From an uncultured Lachnospiraceae bacterium (lineage in GTDB: Bacteria; Bacillota; Clostridia; Lachnospirales; Lachnospiraceae), in NCBI GenBank assembly GCA_910577045.1, contig CAJTLB010000011.1:66550-130549 (forward strand): 64,000 nucleotides of DNA, given 5' to 3'. How positions within the stretch are numbered: position 1 is the first letter of the stretch; every line of letters begins with the position of its first letter. Shown here in pieces: positions 50,265-59,221 of this stretch. Position numbers and translations under genes: made by a program. Below the pieces are notes generated by a model that was given only the letters and a program-made list of their open reading frames with translations, ran no database searches and had not been told where the DNA came from.

Positions 50265-50789
50265 GTGAGTACCAGCAGCGCGGATGGAAGCCGCAACAGA
50301 GAGAATTATTCCAAGGGAAATGTTAAGAGGGAGTATCGAAACACAGATGACAGAAGCCGGGATAGGAACGGGGAGTATAAAGGTAGGCAGAACCGTTCAT
50401 TTGGAAGTGGGAATGAAACGAAAAACCGTTCTTATAGCGGCACAGGAGAGGCAAGGCAGAACCATTCTTATAACAGTAGACCAAGAAATAATTATATGTC
50501 AGCGGATAAAGACAAGGATGAGGAACAACCAAGGAGACGGAGTGAACCTCGCAGGACAATGGATAAGGATGCACGCTATAAAGAGCAGCAACCAGATAAG
50601 TTCGATATTATTAACCGCTTAGAGAAAGAAAAAAAGGCAATGCAAAAGAAGGAAGAGGAAAAGAAAAAGAATTCCAAACATTCTAAAACAATGGCGAAGC
50701 CAAAACGGGTGAATAATATTGACTGGGCCAGGGAATATGAGAACGGGTCTTATGATGATGATGATATGGATATGTATTTGTCCCAGTAG
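50265..50789 (+). CDS. Hypothetical Arg/Lys/Asp-rich disordered protein (GTG start)
   Basis: A 174-residue protein with no recognised domain. The first ~100 residues are low-complexity and rich in Arg, Asn, Ser and Gly (SRNRENYSKGNVKREYRN, RQNRSFGSGNETKNRSYSGT), followed by a charged helix (NRLEKEKKAMQKKEEEKKK), a basic stretch, and an acidic end (YDDDDMDMYLSQ). It looks intrinsically disordered and may bind RNA or another polymer. The start is GTG 50265, with GGGAGG eight bases upstream. It is followed by an intrinsic terminator and nadE. An overlapping frame at 50284-50622 is a shadow. Confidence 0.65.
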   Translation: MSTSSADGSRNRENYSKGNVKREYRNTDDRSRDRNGEYKGRQNRSFGSGNETKNRSYSGTGEARQNHSYNSRPRNNYMSADKDKDEEQPRRRSEPRRTMDKDARYKEQQPDKFDIINRLEKEKKAMQKKEEEKKKNSKHSKTMAKPKRVNNIDWAREYENGSYDDDDMDMYLSQ

Positions 50790-50824
50790 GAGTAGAAAAA
50801 CAAGTTGGGGCTTATAATAAAGAT

Positions 50825-50859
50825 AAAAGTGTTGTAGGTATTGCCTAGAACACTTTTTT
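50825..50859 (+). terminator. Intrinsic terminator before nadE
   Basis: AAAAGTGTT (50825-50833) pairs with AACACTTTT (50849-50857), with inner TAGG/CCTA pairing, and runs into TTC. It ends the preceding single gene; nadE begins only 33 bases later, so this hairpin might also attenuate nadE. Confidence 0.82.
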
Positions 50860-50891
50860 CCTATTTAGTAAAACAGAAAATGGAGGAAAAA

Positions 50892-52802
50892 ATGGAAGGA
50901 TTTATTAGGGTATCTGCGGCAACGCCCAAAATACGGGTAGCAGACGTAAAGGAGAATGGAAAAGAGATCCGGAGTTTAATAAAAAAAGCTTGGGAAGAAG
51001 GAACAGAGCTTTTAGTATTCCCAGAGTTGTGCATAACAGGATATACTTGTGAAGATCTATTTTTTCAGGCTACCTTATTAGAAGCAGCAAAAAAGGAGCT
51101 GTTATCTCTTTTAGAGGATACTAAGGAAATAAAGATGGTAGTGCTGTTGGGGCTTCCTATAGAGTGGGAAGGGGCAATTTATAATGTAGCCGCTGTATTA
51201 TACCAAGGAGAACTATTGGGGTTGGTGCCTAAAATGCACATCCCTAATTATGCAGAGTTTTATGAAGGAAGGCATTTTACTAGGGGCTTTGATAAGGTAG
51301 CATGGATTCCTTTTGGCAGGAAAAAAGTTCCTTTTGGCAGTAAATTATTATTTCAGTGCAGCACTATGCCAGATTTTACATTAGGTGTTGAAATTTGTGA
51401 GGATATCTGGGTAGTTTGCCCGCCAAGTACATTCCATGCACTTGCAGGGGCAACTGTTATTGCAAATCTATCAGCTAGTGATGAAACAACAGGAAAGGAT
51501 ATTTACCGGAATAGTTTGGTAAGCGGCCAGTCAGCCCGTTTGCTATGTGCATATGTCTATGCAGATGCGGGAGAAGGGGAATCTAGTACAGATTTAGTAT
51601 TCTCCGCACACAATATTATTGCTGAAAATGGAACTGTGCTTGCAGAAGCGGAGCGTTTTAAGAATCAGGCAATTACAGCAGATATTGATTTAGAACGCTT
51701 AAAAAGTGAAAGAAGAAAAATAAGTACTTTTATCCCAGAAGGGAAAGAGAATTATGAAGTGGTTTCTTTTGATATGCCTGTAAAAGAAAAAGGATACTGT
51801 AAACGGTATATTGATCCAGCCCCTTTTGTGCCAAGCAACAAAAAAGACAGGGATAAACGTTGTGAAGAGATTCTTTCTATCCAATCAATGGGATTGAAAA
51901 AGAGGGTGGAACATACAGGCTGCCAAAATGCGGTTATTGGTATTTCTGGCGGGTTAGATTCTACATTGGCTTTACTGGTGGCAACGCGTGCATTTGATAT
52001 GCTTTCCATTAACCGCAAACAAATACAGGCAATTACGATGCCTTGTTTTGGGACTACGGATCGTACCTACCAGAATGCCGTCCTTTTAGCAAAAAAATTA
52101 GGGGTATCATTATTGGAGATCCCAATACAAGATGCTGTAAAACAGCATTTTAAAGATATAGGCCAAAATCCAAAGCTTCATGATGTTACGTATGAAAATG
52201 CACAGGCTAGGGAACGTACACAAGTACTTATGGATGTAGCAAATAAAAAGAATGGGATGGTAATTGGGACAGGGGATATGTCAGAACTTGCTTTAGGCTG
52301 GGCAACCTATAATGGGGACCATATGTCTATGTATGGTGTAAATGCTTCTGTGCCAAAAACATTAGTACGGCATTTGGTGCAGTATTATGCAGATACATGT
52401 AAAGATCAGGAATTAACAGATGTATTGTTGGATATTTTGGCGACTCCAGTAAGCCCAGAGCTTTTGCCGCCAGAAGATGGGAAAATATCCCAGAAAACAG
52501 AAGATATTGTTGGGCCTTATGAGTTACATGATTTCTTTTTATATTATATTTTGCGTTTTGGGTTTTGCCCAAAAAGAGTATACCAAATGGCATTACAGGC
52601 ATTTGAAGGGGCTTATAGTGAAGAAATTATATTAAAATGGCTAAAAACGTTTTATCGTAGGTTTTTCTCCCAACAGTTTAAACGATCTTGTTTACCAGAT
52701 GGGCCAAAGGTGGGTTCTGTAGCAGTATCTCCTAGGGGGGACCTGCGCATGCCAAGCGATGCCTGCGCAGGCTTATGGCTAGAAGAATTAGAAAGTTTGT
52801 AA
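50892..52802 (+). CDS. nadE: Glutamine-dependent NAD+ synthetase
   Basis: A 636-residue two-domain enzyme. The N-terminal nitrilase-like glutaminase domain (about 1-275) has FPELCITGYTCEDLF (catalytic Glu), KMHIPNYAEFYE (Lys) and GVEICEDIW (Cys), and delivers ammonia to the C-terminal synthetase domain with GISGGLDSTLALLV (PP-loop) and GTGDMSELALGWATY. The product is NAD+ from nicotinate adenine dinucleotide. ATG 50892 follows GGAGG by five bases; the ATG at 50880 precedes that site. No promoter was evident between the terminator and the start. Its stop is a single base from a convergent gene. Confidence 0.96.
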   Translation: MEGFIRVSAATPKIRVADVKENGKEIRSLIKKAWEEGTELLVFPELCITGYTCEDLFFQATLLEAAKKELLSLLEDTKEIKMVVLLGLPIEWEGAIYNVAAVLYQGELLGLVPKMHIPNYAEFYEGRHFTRGFDKVAWIPFGRKKVPFGSKLLFQCSTMPDFTLGVEICEDIWVVCPPSTFHALAGATVIANLSASDETTGKDIYRNSLVSGQSARLLCAYVYADAGEGESSTDLVFSAHNIIAENGTVLAEAERFKNQAITADIDLERLKSERRKISTFIPEGKENYEVVSFDMPVKEKGYCKRYIDPAPFVPSNKKDRDKRCEEILSIQSMGLKKRVEHTGCQNAVIGISGGLDSTLALLVATRAFDMLSINRKQIQAITMPCFGTTDRTYQNAVLLAKKLGVSLLEIPIQDAVKQHFKDIGQNPKLHDVTYENAQARERTQVLMDVANKKNGMVIGTGDMSELALGWATYNGDHMSMYGVNASVPKTLVRHLVQYYADTCKDQELTDVLLDILATPVSPELLPPEDGKISQKTEDIVGPYELHDFFLYYILRFGFCPKRVYQMALQAFEGAYSEEIILKWLKTFYRRFFSQQFKRSCLPDGPKVGSVAVSPRGDLRMPSDACAGLWLEELESL

Positions 52803-52803
52803 A

Positions 52804-53247
52804 TTAAGAAGGAGCCTCTGCTTTCTTTAATGCAAGCCGTATTGATTCAAGCAATACTTGTGACGTATACTGGGATTCTGTAGGGTATGTAATTTTGTCA
52901 ATGGACTGGCTTTCAATAAGCTGGGTACTAATACTTTCTAACACAGGCTCAAAGAGTGGGTACATGGTAGTAACGGTTTCGTTTAAATTAATAAGCCGGA
53001 CAGAATTAATGTGGTCTTTATCAACGACAACCTCTACTTCAAGTGCCTGGTTATGGAAGACAATAGATGAAGTATATACCCCTGCCACATAAGGACTTAC
53101 AGAATCCACGGTGGAAGGCTCCGCTTTTTCTTTTGGAAGGAACATAAAAATAAAGAGCAAGATAAATAAAATACCAAGTACCACAAAGATACCTGTATAG
53201 ATTAGCTCTTTCATTTGAAATACAACAAGCTTAGTTTTAGCACTCAT
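52804..53247 (-). CDS. Small membrane protein with FMN_bind-like domain
   Basis: A 147-residue protein with one membrane helix (about 15-37) and an extracytoplasmic domain (about 50-145). The pattern YVAGVYTSSIVFHNQALEVEVVVDKDHINSVRLIN...SQSIDKITYPTESQYTSQVLLESIRLALKKA resembles the FMN_bind fold, but the SGATYTS flavinylation motif reads TESQYTS, so the Thr that receives FMN is missing and covalent flavin is unlikely. Function is unknown. ATG 53247 follows AGGAGG. It is tail-to-tail with nadE with a one-base gap. Confidence 0.72.
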   Translation of the reverse strand: MSAKTKLVVFQMKELIYTGIFVVLGILFILLFIFMFLPKEKAEPSTVDSVSPYVAGVYTSSIVFHNQALEVEVVVDKDHINSVRLINLNETVTTMYPLFEPVLESISTQLIESQSIDKITYPTESQYTSQVLLESIRLALKKAEAPS

Positions 53248-53321
53248 TATGTGTCCTCCTGTTACTTTTATTACAGAATATGTTGGGTGGACAGCAGATA
53301 GACATAAGGAGAGATATTTTT

Positions 53322-54182
53322 ATGGAAATCAATCAGTTTTATACACAGTTAGATCAATTATTTTCCACTGGACAGATAGAACGTGCAGGGGATTTTATTC
53401 AAGAAAGCAAAAAACAAGCAAGGCAAGAGAAGGATTATGCAGCTTTACTTTCTATTATAAATGAAAGTATGGGGTACTATAGAAGTATTGGAAAAGAAGA
53501 CGCCTTAATAGATGTAAAGGAAGCCATAGAATTAATAGGAACAATGGGGCTTACTGGGACAGTGCATGAAGGGACTACCTTGTTAAATGTAGCAACTGCA
53601 TACCGGGCTTTTGGAAAACTAGAGGAATCTTGCTTGGCTTATCAAAAGGCATTGGAGATTTATCAAAAAGAACTTGGGGATACAGATTATCGCTTAGCTG
53701 GGCTGTATAACAATATAAGCTCCCTATATGCAGATAAGGAAGAGTTTGGAAAGTCCATTGAGGCATTAGTAAAGGCCCTTGCTATTTTAAAACAGAATAA
53801 AGGTACAGAAGTGGAACAAGCAATTAGTTTAACAAATTTAGCGGTTAGTTACCTTAGGAATAAGCAGATAGAAGAAGCAGAACGGGCAATTCATCAGGCG
53901 TTAGCCTTATTTGAGTCACAGCCAGGAGAACGGGATGCCCATTATGGGATGGCACTTGCGGGGCAGGCAGAAATTTATTATGTAAAGAGGGAATATATCG
54001 ATGCCATTCAAATGTATAGTACAGCATTAGAAGAAATTAGGCGTTGTTATGGCGAGTCGCTGACCTATGCAACCGCATTAGAAAATTGTGCAAATATCTG
54101 TATAACAGCAGGCTACACAGAGGATGCAAAACCTTTGCTTTTACATGCGATGCAGATACGGGAAGTAGCTAAAGAAAGCTAG
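53322..54182 (+). CDS. TPR-repeat protein (kinesin light chain-like)
   Basis: A 286-residue soluble helical repeat protein. Several TPR units are visible, for example LLNVATAYRAFGKLEESCLAYQKALEIYQKELG, LYNNISSLYADKEEFGKSIEALVKALAIL, LTNLAVSYLRNKQIEEAERAIHQAL and ALENCANICITAGYTEDAKPLL (in part). TPRs bind partner proteins. ATG 53322 has AAGGAG ten bases upstream; the longer frame from 53280 lacks one. It begins a set of three genes with DUF4037 and DUF4125 proteins. Its partner may be one of those. Confidence 0.85.
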   Translation: MEINQFYTQLDQLFSTGQIERAGDFIQESKKQARQEKDYAALLSIINESMGYYRSIGKEDALIDVKEAIELIGTMGLTGTVHEGTTLLNVATAYRAFGKLEESCLAYQKALEIYQKELGDTDYRLAGLYNNISSLYADKEEFGKSIEALVKALAILKQNKGTEVEQAISLTNLAVSYLRNKQIEEAERAIHQALALFESQPGERDAHYGMALAGQAEIYYVKREYIDAIQMYSTALEEIRRCYGESLTYATALENCANICITAGYTEDAKPLLLHAMQIREVAKES

Positions 54183-54218
54183 GGAACATACAAAAAAGGT
54201 ATAGGAATGAGGGGAAAT

Positions 54219-55133
54219 ATGAAAGGCTTGGAATTAGCAGAAGCATACTATAAAGAAATAGGGGAACCATGGCTTGAAAGGGAATTCCCTGAATATAAAA
54301 AACGCATTTGTGCTGGGCTGGTAGGGGCAGGTTCTGAATGTTTTGGGTTTGATGATGAATACTCTAGGGATCATGATTTTGGGCCTTCTTTTTGCCTTTG
54401 GCTGACAAAAGAAGATTATCAAATAATAGGAAAGAAAATGGCAGAGGGATATAAAAAGCTTACAAAAGAATTTATGGGGTTTCCATCGCGCACAGTATTC
54501 CCACATGGGGACGGGAGAGTGGGCGTATTAGAAATAGATAGTTTTTATTGTTCTATGATAGGGCAGCCAGATGCGCCAGACACATTAATGGATTGGCTGT
54601 TTTTGCCAGAACCGTATTTGGCTATGGCAACTAACGGCAAAGTATTTTCTGATCCATATGGAAGGTTTTCAAGCATAAGGAAAAAATTGTTAGATTTTTA
54701 CCCAGAAGATATACGTGTAAAAAAGATAGCAGCAAGGGCGGCAGGAATGGCACAGAGTGGGCAGTATAATTATGGAAGGTGTAAGAAACGGGGTGAAAGC
54801 GTGGCAGCAGAGCTTGCATTAGGTGAATTTATACGGGCTGCAATATCCATGGTATATTTATTAAACCGCGTTTATACGCCTTTTTATAAATGGATGCATA
54901 AAGGGATGGAAACCTTGCCTATTCTGCCTGAAATCCGTAGTATGTTGGCAAAGTTAGTTGTTATGCCTGAGAAAGAAGAAAAAATAGAAGAAATCTGTAA
55001 CAGGGTAGTACAAGAATTAAGGCGGCAGGGGCTTACAGATCAAACAGATACTTTTTTAGAATACCATGCAAATAGTATTATGGATAGGATTAAAGATGAA
55101 ACCATAAGGAGCCTGCCAGTAATGCAGGGATAG
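54219..55133 (+). CDS. DUF4037 nucleotidyltransferase-like protein
   Basis: A 304-residue protein. The N-terminal part contains GLVGAGSECFGFDDEYSRDHDFGPSFCLWL, which reads as a nucleotidyltransferase GS...DxD active site (Asp-His-Asp), with a third possible acid in VLEIDSFY. A ~180-residue helical C-terminal region (AAISMVYLLNRVYTPFYKWMHKGMETLP) follows. This is the DUF4037 arrangement. The nucleotidyl acceptor is unknown. ATG 54219 follows GAGGGG. It is located between a TPR gene (37-base gap) and a DUF4125 gene (16-base gap) and is likely co-transcribed with them. Confidence 0.82.
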   Translation: MKGLELAEAYYKEIGEPWLEREFPEYKKRICAGLVGAGSECFGFDDEYSRDHDFGPSFCLWLTKEDYQIIGKKMAEGYKKLTKEFMGFPSRTVFPHGDGRVGVLEIDSFYCSMIGQPDAPDTLMDWLFLPEPYLAMATNGKVFSDPYGRFSSIRKKLLDFYPEDIRVKKIAARAAGMAQSGQYNYGRCKKRGESVAAELALGEFIRAAISMVYLLNRVYTPFYKWMHKGMETLPILPEIRSMLAKLVVMPEKEEKIEEICNRVVQELRRQGLTDQTDTFLEYHANSIMDRIKDETIRSLPVMQG

Positions 55134-55148
55134 GAGAAAGGAGCAGCT

Positions 55149-55754
55149 ATGGAAGAGTTAATGAAACAGATTATTGAATTAGAATGGGATTTTTTCCAGA
55201 CAACAAAGAATGAAGGAGGGACTGCTTCTTGCCAAGAAGATTATCCTACTTTTGTTATTATGAGGACAGCACAATTTTCTTGTTTTACAAAAGAACTGCT
55301 GGAAAGCTGGCTTTCTGATTTACGCCGGGCAAAAGAAGAGGGAAGGAATTTAATAGCGGAAAAATATGGAAGAATGATGGAGAGTACTGCCCCAGAACAA
55401 TATAAGGAGATTTCCTTTTATTTTCCACAACATAATGAAGAAAGGCTTGCAATTACAGAAGAAATTATAAAGATTCAAGTAGGGTGGCTGGAGGAATGTC
55501 AGAAAGAGTACCCTGCCGTCCTTTCAAAAGCACGTTTGATCCATACAAGTGAGGATACTCCATATAATACATCTGCGGAGACTTATTTAAGGGGAGAGCT
55601 TGGCACATATTCGGATCATACGCTTATGTTGTATGGACGTTATATTGTGGCACTAAAAAAAGAGGGGAAGAACTTAAATAAAATGATTTGTGAAAAACAG
55701 GTGCAAAGCTATGGGTATGTATCTCTTGCAGATGCAGAGGAAAAAAGTAAATAG
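55149..55754 (+). CDS. DUF4125 family protein
   Basis: A 201-residue soluble protein assigned to DUF4125 by its pattern (IIELEWDFFQTTKNEGG, SCQEDYPTFVIMRTAQFSCF, TSEDTPYNTSAETYLRGELGTYSDHTL). No catalytic motif can be identified. DUF4125 and DUF4037 genes are frequently neighbours, and here they adjoin a TPR gene, so they likely form one functional unit. It starts 16 bases after the nucleotidyltransferase gene and addB starts nine bases after its stop. Confidence 0.8.
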   Translation: MEELMKQIIELEWDFFQTTKNEGGTASCQEDYPTFVIMRTAQFSCFTKELLESWLSDLRRAKEEGRNLIAEKYGRMMESTAPEQYKEISFYFPQHNEERLAITEEIIKIQVGWLEECQKEYPAVLSKARLIHTSEDTPYNTSAETYLRGELGTYSDHTLMLYGRYIVALKKEGKNLNKMICEKQVQSYGYVSLADAEEKSK

Positions 55755-55762
55755 GGGGAAGC

Positions 55763-58700
55763 ATGGCATTACAATTAATTCTGGGTAGCTCTGGATCAGG
55801 AAAATCTTATCGATTGTACCAAAAAATAATTAAAGAATCAATGGAACAGCCAGAGAAGAATTATTTAATCTTAGTTCCAGAACAGTTTTCTATGGAGACA
55901 CAAAAGGATTTGGTGCGCCTCCATCCAAGGAAAGGAATTATAAATATTGATGTTTTAAGCTTTGGAAGGCTTGCATACCGTGTATTTGAAGAATTGGGTA
56001 TAAAACAAAGCCCTATTTTGGATGATACAGGAAAAAACCTAGTTCTTAGGAAAATGATGGGAAAGTACCAAAAAGATCTTTCTCTTTATGGAGCTAGGTT
56101 AAATGCGCCAGGGTTTGTAGCAGAAATTAAATCTGTGCTTTCTGAATTGTACCAATATGGGATTGGCGAAAAAGAATTAAAAGAAATGTTGGAGTTTTCG
56201 GAAACAAAGCCTATGTTAAAAGCAAAATTATCAGATTTAATGATAATCCGCAAGGGTTTTGAAGAATATATGGCAGATACTTATGTAACAAAGGAAGAGT
56301 TATTAGATGTACTCTGTAAAGTAGTGGAACAGTCAAAATTAATTAAAAACAGCGTTATCTGCCTAGATGGCTTTACAGGGTTTACGCCAGTCCAGTACAG
56401 GCTGTTGGGGCTTTTAATGAGATGTGCCCAAATGGTGTATGTAACAATAACATTGCCTTGCTCAGAATATCCAAATAGAATCTGCGGGGAACAAGAATTA
56501 TTCCATTTAAGCAAAATGACAATTGCAAAGCTTGGGGCATTAGCAGATGAGGTACAGGTAAAACAGCTTCCTTATATTAGTATAAAAGAAGAGCCATATC
56601 GTTTTCGAAATGCGCCTGCACTGGCATCGTTAGAAAAAAACCTATTCCGTTACCCATACTGCCCATATAGGAAAATGCAAGAAGAAATTTCTGTAACAGA
56701 AGTGTTAAGCCCTAGCAGGGAGGCTGAGTTTACAGCGAGGGAAATATGGCATTTAGTAAAGGAGAAAGGATACCGTTACCGTGATATTGCTGTAATAAGT
56801 GCAGATATGGGCCAATATGGGGATATTTTAAAGGAAGCGTTTGATAAGCAAGGGATTCCTTGCTTTTTAGACAGGAAAAATAATATTATGGGGAACCCAT
56901 TTGTGGAATTTGTCCGTGGGGCACTAATGATTGTAAAAGAAAGTTATTCTTATGAAAGTGTATTTAGGTATTTAAGGACAGGGTTTTCTGGAATGGATGA
57001 GGCGGATATAGATATTTTGGAAAATTATTGTATTGCACTTGGAATCCGTTACCGTTCTGATTGGGAAAAACTTTGGACAAGGCACACAAGGGAAGTGCCA
57101 CCAGATAAAATAGAATATATGAATACATTGCGGCTTAAAGTTTTTGAAGATATTGAGCCACTTTTAGCAGTTTGGAAAAATAAACAGGCCACCGTTTTAG
57201 AAAAGATGACTACACTCCATACTTTTATCCGTGCACATGGGATACAAGAGAAACTTTCTGATTGGGAAGAACAGTTTACTAAGGAGGGTAAGCTTGCGCT
57301 TGCGAAAGAGTATAAGCAGACATATGGGTTGGTAATGGAATTATTTGATAAAATCGTGGCATTGCTTGGTGAGGAAGCAGTAGATAGGAAGGAGCTTTCT
57401 GATATTTTAGATTCTGGTTTTGCAGAGATTAAGGTGGGGATTATCCCGCCGTCTGTTGATCAAGTATTAGTAGGGGATATGGAACGTACCCGTTTAAAAG
57501 ATATTAAAGCATTGTTTTTCTTAGGAGTAAATGATGGGCTTATTCCAAGGGCTTTAAACAAGGGCGGGATTTTATCGCAGGCAGAACGGGAGTTTTTAAA
57601 GGAACACCATATTACACTTTCCCCAACGATGCGTGAAAATGCGTATATCCAGAGATTTTATCTTTACCTGAATTTGACAAAGCCATCTGAACGGCTGTAT
57701 CTAAGTTTTTCTAGGACTTCGGCAGAGGGGAAGGCATTAAGGCCCTCGTATTTAACAAGCACATTAAAGAAATTATTTCCTGCTTTAAAAATAAAAGAGG
57801 ATGAAGAGGAACAGTATGCAGGATATTTAACAACCCCGGAGGCTTCTTTAGAGTTTTTCTTAAGGGGGCTAAAAGAATTTGCAGAAAAAAAGGATTCTGT
57901 TGTATGGAAAGAACTATATTCATGGTATTTGGAGGATGAAAAATTCCAGAAAAAAATAAAGAGTTATGTAAAGGCAGCTTATTCTAGCGAGGTAGAAAGC
58001 CATATTGGAAAGTTGGCAGCAGCAAAACTTTACGGCCCGCAGCCAGTACAAAGTGTGACTAGGCTGGAACAATATAGTGCTTGTGCATTTGCCCATTTTT
58101 TAACTTATGGGCTACGGCTAAAAAAAAGAGAAGAATATGAGTTGCTGTCCATGGATTTAGGGAATATGTTCCATAGTGCAATGGAACATTATTCTAGGAA
58201 ACTGGCTGATTTGGGGCTGGAATTTGCCGATGTAGAAGAAGAGAGAAGAAAAGAATTAGTAGAAGAATGTATTACCGAAGTAACAACAGATTATGGCAAT
58301 AGTATCCTTACAGTTAGTGCGAGGAACCAATATTTTATTAACCGTTTAACTAGAATTACAGACCGGACTGTATGGGCATTGCAGAGCCAATTAAAAAAAG
58401 GGAAGTTTAAGCCAGTTAGCTATGAGGTTGCTTTTTCACAAACAGATAAGTTAGATGCCTTGACAATTCCCTTAGAGGATGGGGAGACAATGCGCCTTCG
58501 GGGAAGAATTGACCGTATGGATTTATATGAAGACGAGAAAAATGTCTATGTAAAAATTATTGATTATAAATCGGGGGAAGCAGAGTTTGATTTTTCTTCG
58601 GTATATTATGGGCTCCAGCTCCAGCTTTTGGTTTATTTGGATGCGGCAATGGAATTTAATAAACGGAAAAACCCGAAGAAACTTGTAATCCCAGCAGGAA

Positions 58701-59221
58701 TTTTTTATTATAATATGAAAGATCCCATAGTGGATATAACAGAGTTTCCTGAAAAGGCAGTAGAACAGGAATTATTAGAAAAGTTGCGTATGAATGGGTT
58801 AGTAAATAAGGAAGAAGCGGTTATTCGGTTAATAGATAAAGAGTTTGATAAAAAATCGCAGGTTATTCCAGTAAGCTATAATAAGGATGGCACTTTATCA
58901 AAACAGTCCTCTGCGGTAAGTGCAGAACAGTTTGCAGAAGTGATGGCGTTCGTAAAAAAGAGCATGAGTAAAATGGGAAAAGAAATGCTTAATGGAAATA
59001 TTGCTGTACTTCCATATGAAAAAGAAAATAGGACAGCTTGTGATTTCTGTGATTATCAGGCAATTTGTGGTTTTGATGAAACACAGCCAAGTTATTTTTT
59101 TAGGCGTTTAAAAGAGTTTGATAAAGAAGAATTTTTAAAGAAAATCCATGAAGAGGAGGGAGAACATGGCAACAGTGTGGACGGAGGAACAGAAAAAAGT
59201 AATCCAGACAAGGAATTGTAA
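55763..59221 (+). CDS. addB: ATP-dependent helicase/nuclease subunit AddB
   Basis: A 1152-residue AddB, which pairs with AddA to process double-strand breaks for RecA-mediated repair and Chi recognition. The N-terminal LILGSSGSGKSYRLYQKI is the Walker A motif. The C-terminal nuclease domain has GRIDRMDLY and IIDYKSG. The four-Cys Fe-S site is present: an early Cys in SACAFAHFLTYGL and CDFCDYQAICGF at the end. The length is normal. It follows a DUF4125 gene by nine bases and its 3' end overlaps addA by 56 bases. Confidence 0.96.
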   Translation: MALQLILGSSGSGKSYRLYQKIIKESMEQPEKNYLILVPEQFSMETQKDLVRLHPRKGIINIDVLSFGRLAYRVFEELGIKQSPILDDTGKNLVLRKMMGKYQKDLSLYGARLNAPGFVAEIKSVLSELYQYGIGEKELKEMLEFSETKPMLKAKLSDLMIIRKGFEEYMADTYVTKEELLDVLCKVVEQSKLIKNSVICLDGFTGFTPVQYRLLGLLMRCAQMVYVTITLPCSEYPNRICGEQELFHLSKMTIAKLGALADEVQVKQLPYISIKEEPYRFRNAPALASLEKNLFRYPYCPYRKMQEEISVTEVLSPSREAEFTAREIWHLVKEKGYRYRDIAVISADMGQYGDILKEAFDKQGIPCFLDRKNNIMGNPFVEFVRGALMIVKESYSYESVFRYLRTGFSGMDEADIDILENYCIALGIRYRSDWEKLWTRHTREVPPDKIEYMNTLRLKVFEDIEPLLAVWKNKQATVLEKMTTLHTFIRAHGIQEKLSDWEEQFTKEGKLALAKEYKQTYGLVMELFDKIVALLGEEAVDRKELSDILDSGFAEIKVGIIPPSVDQVLVGDMERTRLKDIKALFFLGVNDGLIPRALNKGGILSQAEREFLKEHHITLSPTMRENAYIQRFYLYLNLTKPSERLYLSFSRTSAEGKALRPSYLTSTLKKLFPALKIKEDEEEQYAGYLTTPEASLEFFLRGLKEFAEKKDSVVWKELYSWYLEDEKFQKKIKSYVKAAYSSEVESHIGKLAAAKLYGPQPVQSVTRLEQYSACAFAHFLTYGLRLKKREEYELLSMDLGNMFHSAMEHYSRKLADLGLEFADVEEERRKELVEECITEVTTDYGNSILTVSARNQYFINRLTRITDRTVWALQSQLKKGKFKPVSYEVAFSQTDKLDALTIPLEDGETMRLRGRIDRMDLYEDEKNVYVKIIDYKSGEAEFDFSSVYYGLQLQLLVYLDAAMEFNKRKNPKKLVIPAGIFYYNMKDPIVDITEFPEKAVEQELLEKLRMNGLVNKEEAVIRLIDKEFDKKSQVIPVSYNKDGTLSKQSSAVSAEQFAEVMAFVKKSMSKMGKEMLNGNIAVLPYEKENRTACDFCDYQAICGFDETQPSYFFRRLKEFDKEEFLKKIHEEEGEHGNSVDGGTEKSNPDKEL

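Noticed and set aside
50284..50622. Second-frame ORF of 112 codons in the disordered-protein gene
   Set aside because: The GTG-started frame has the ribosome-binding site; the alternative frame has none.
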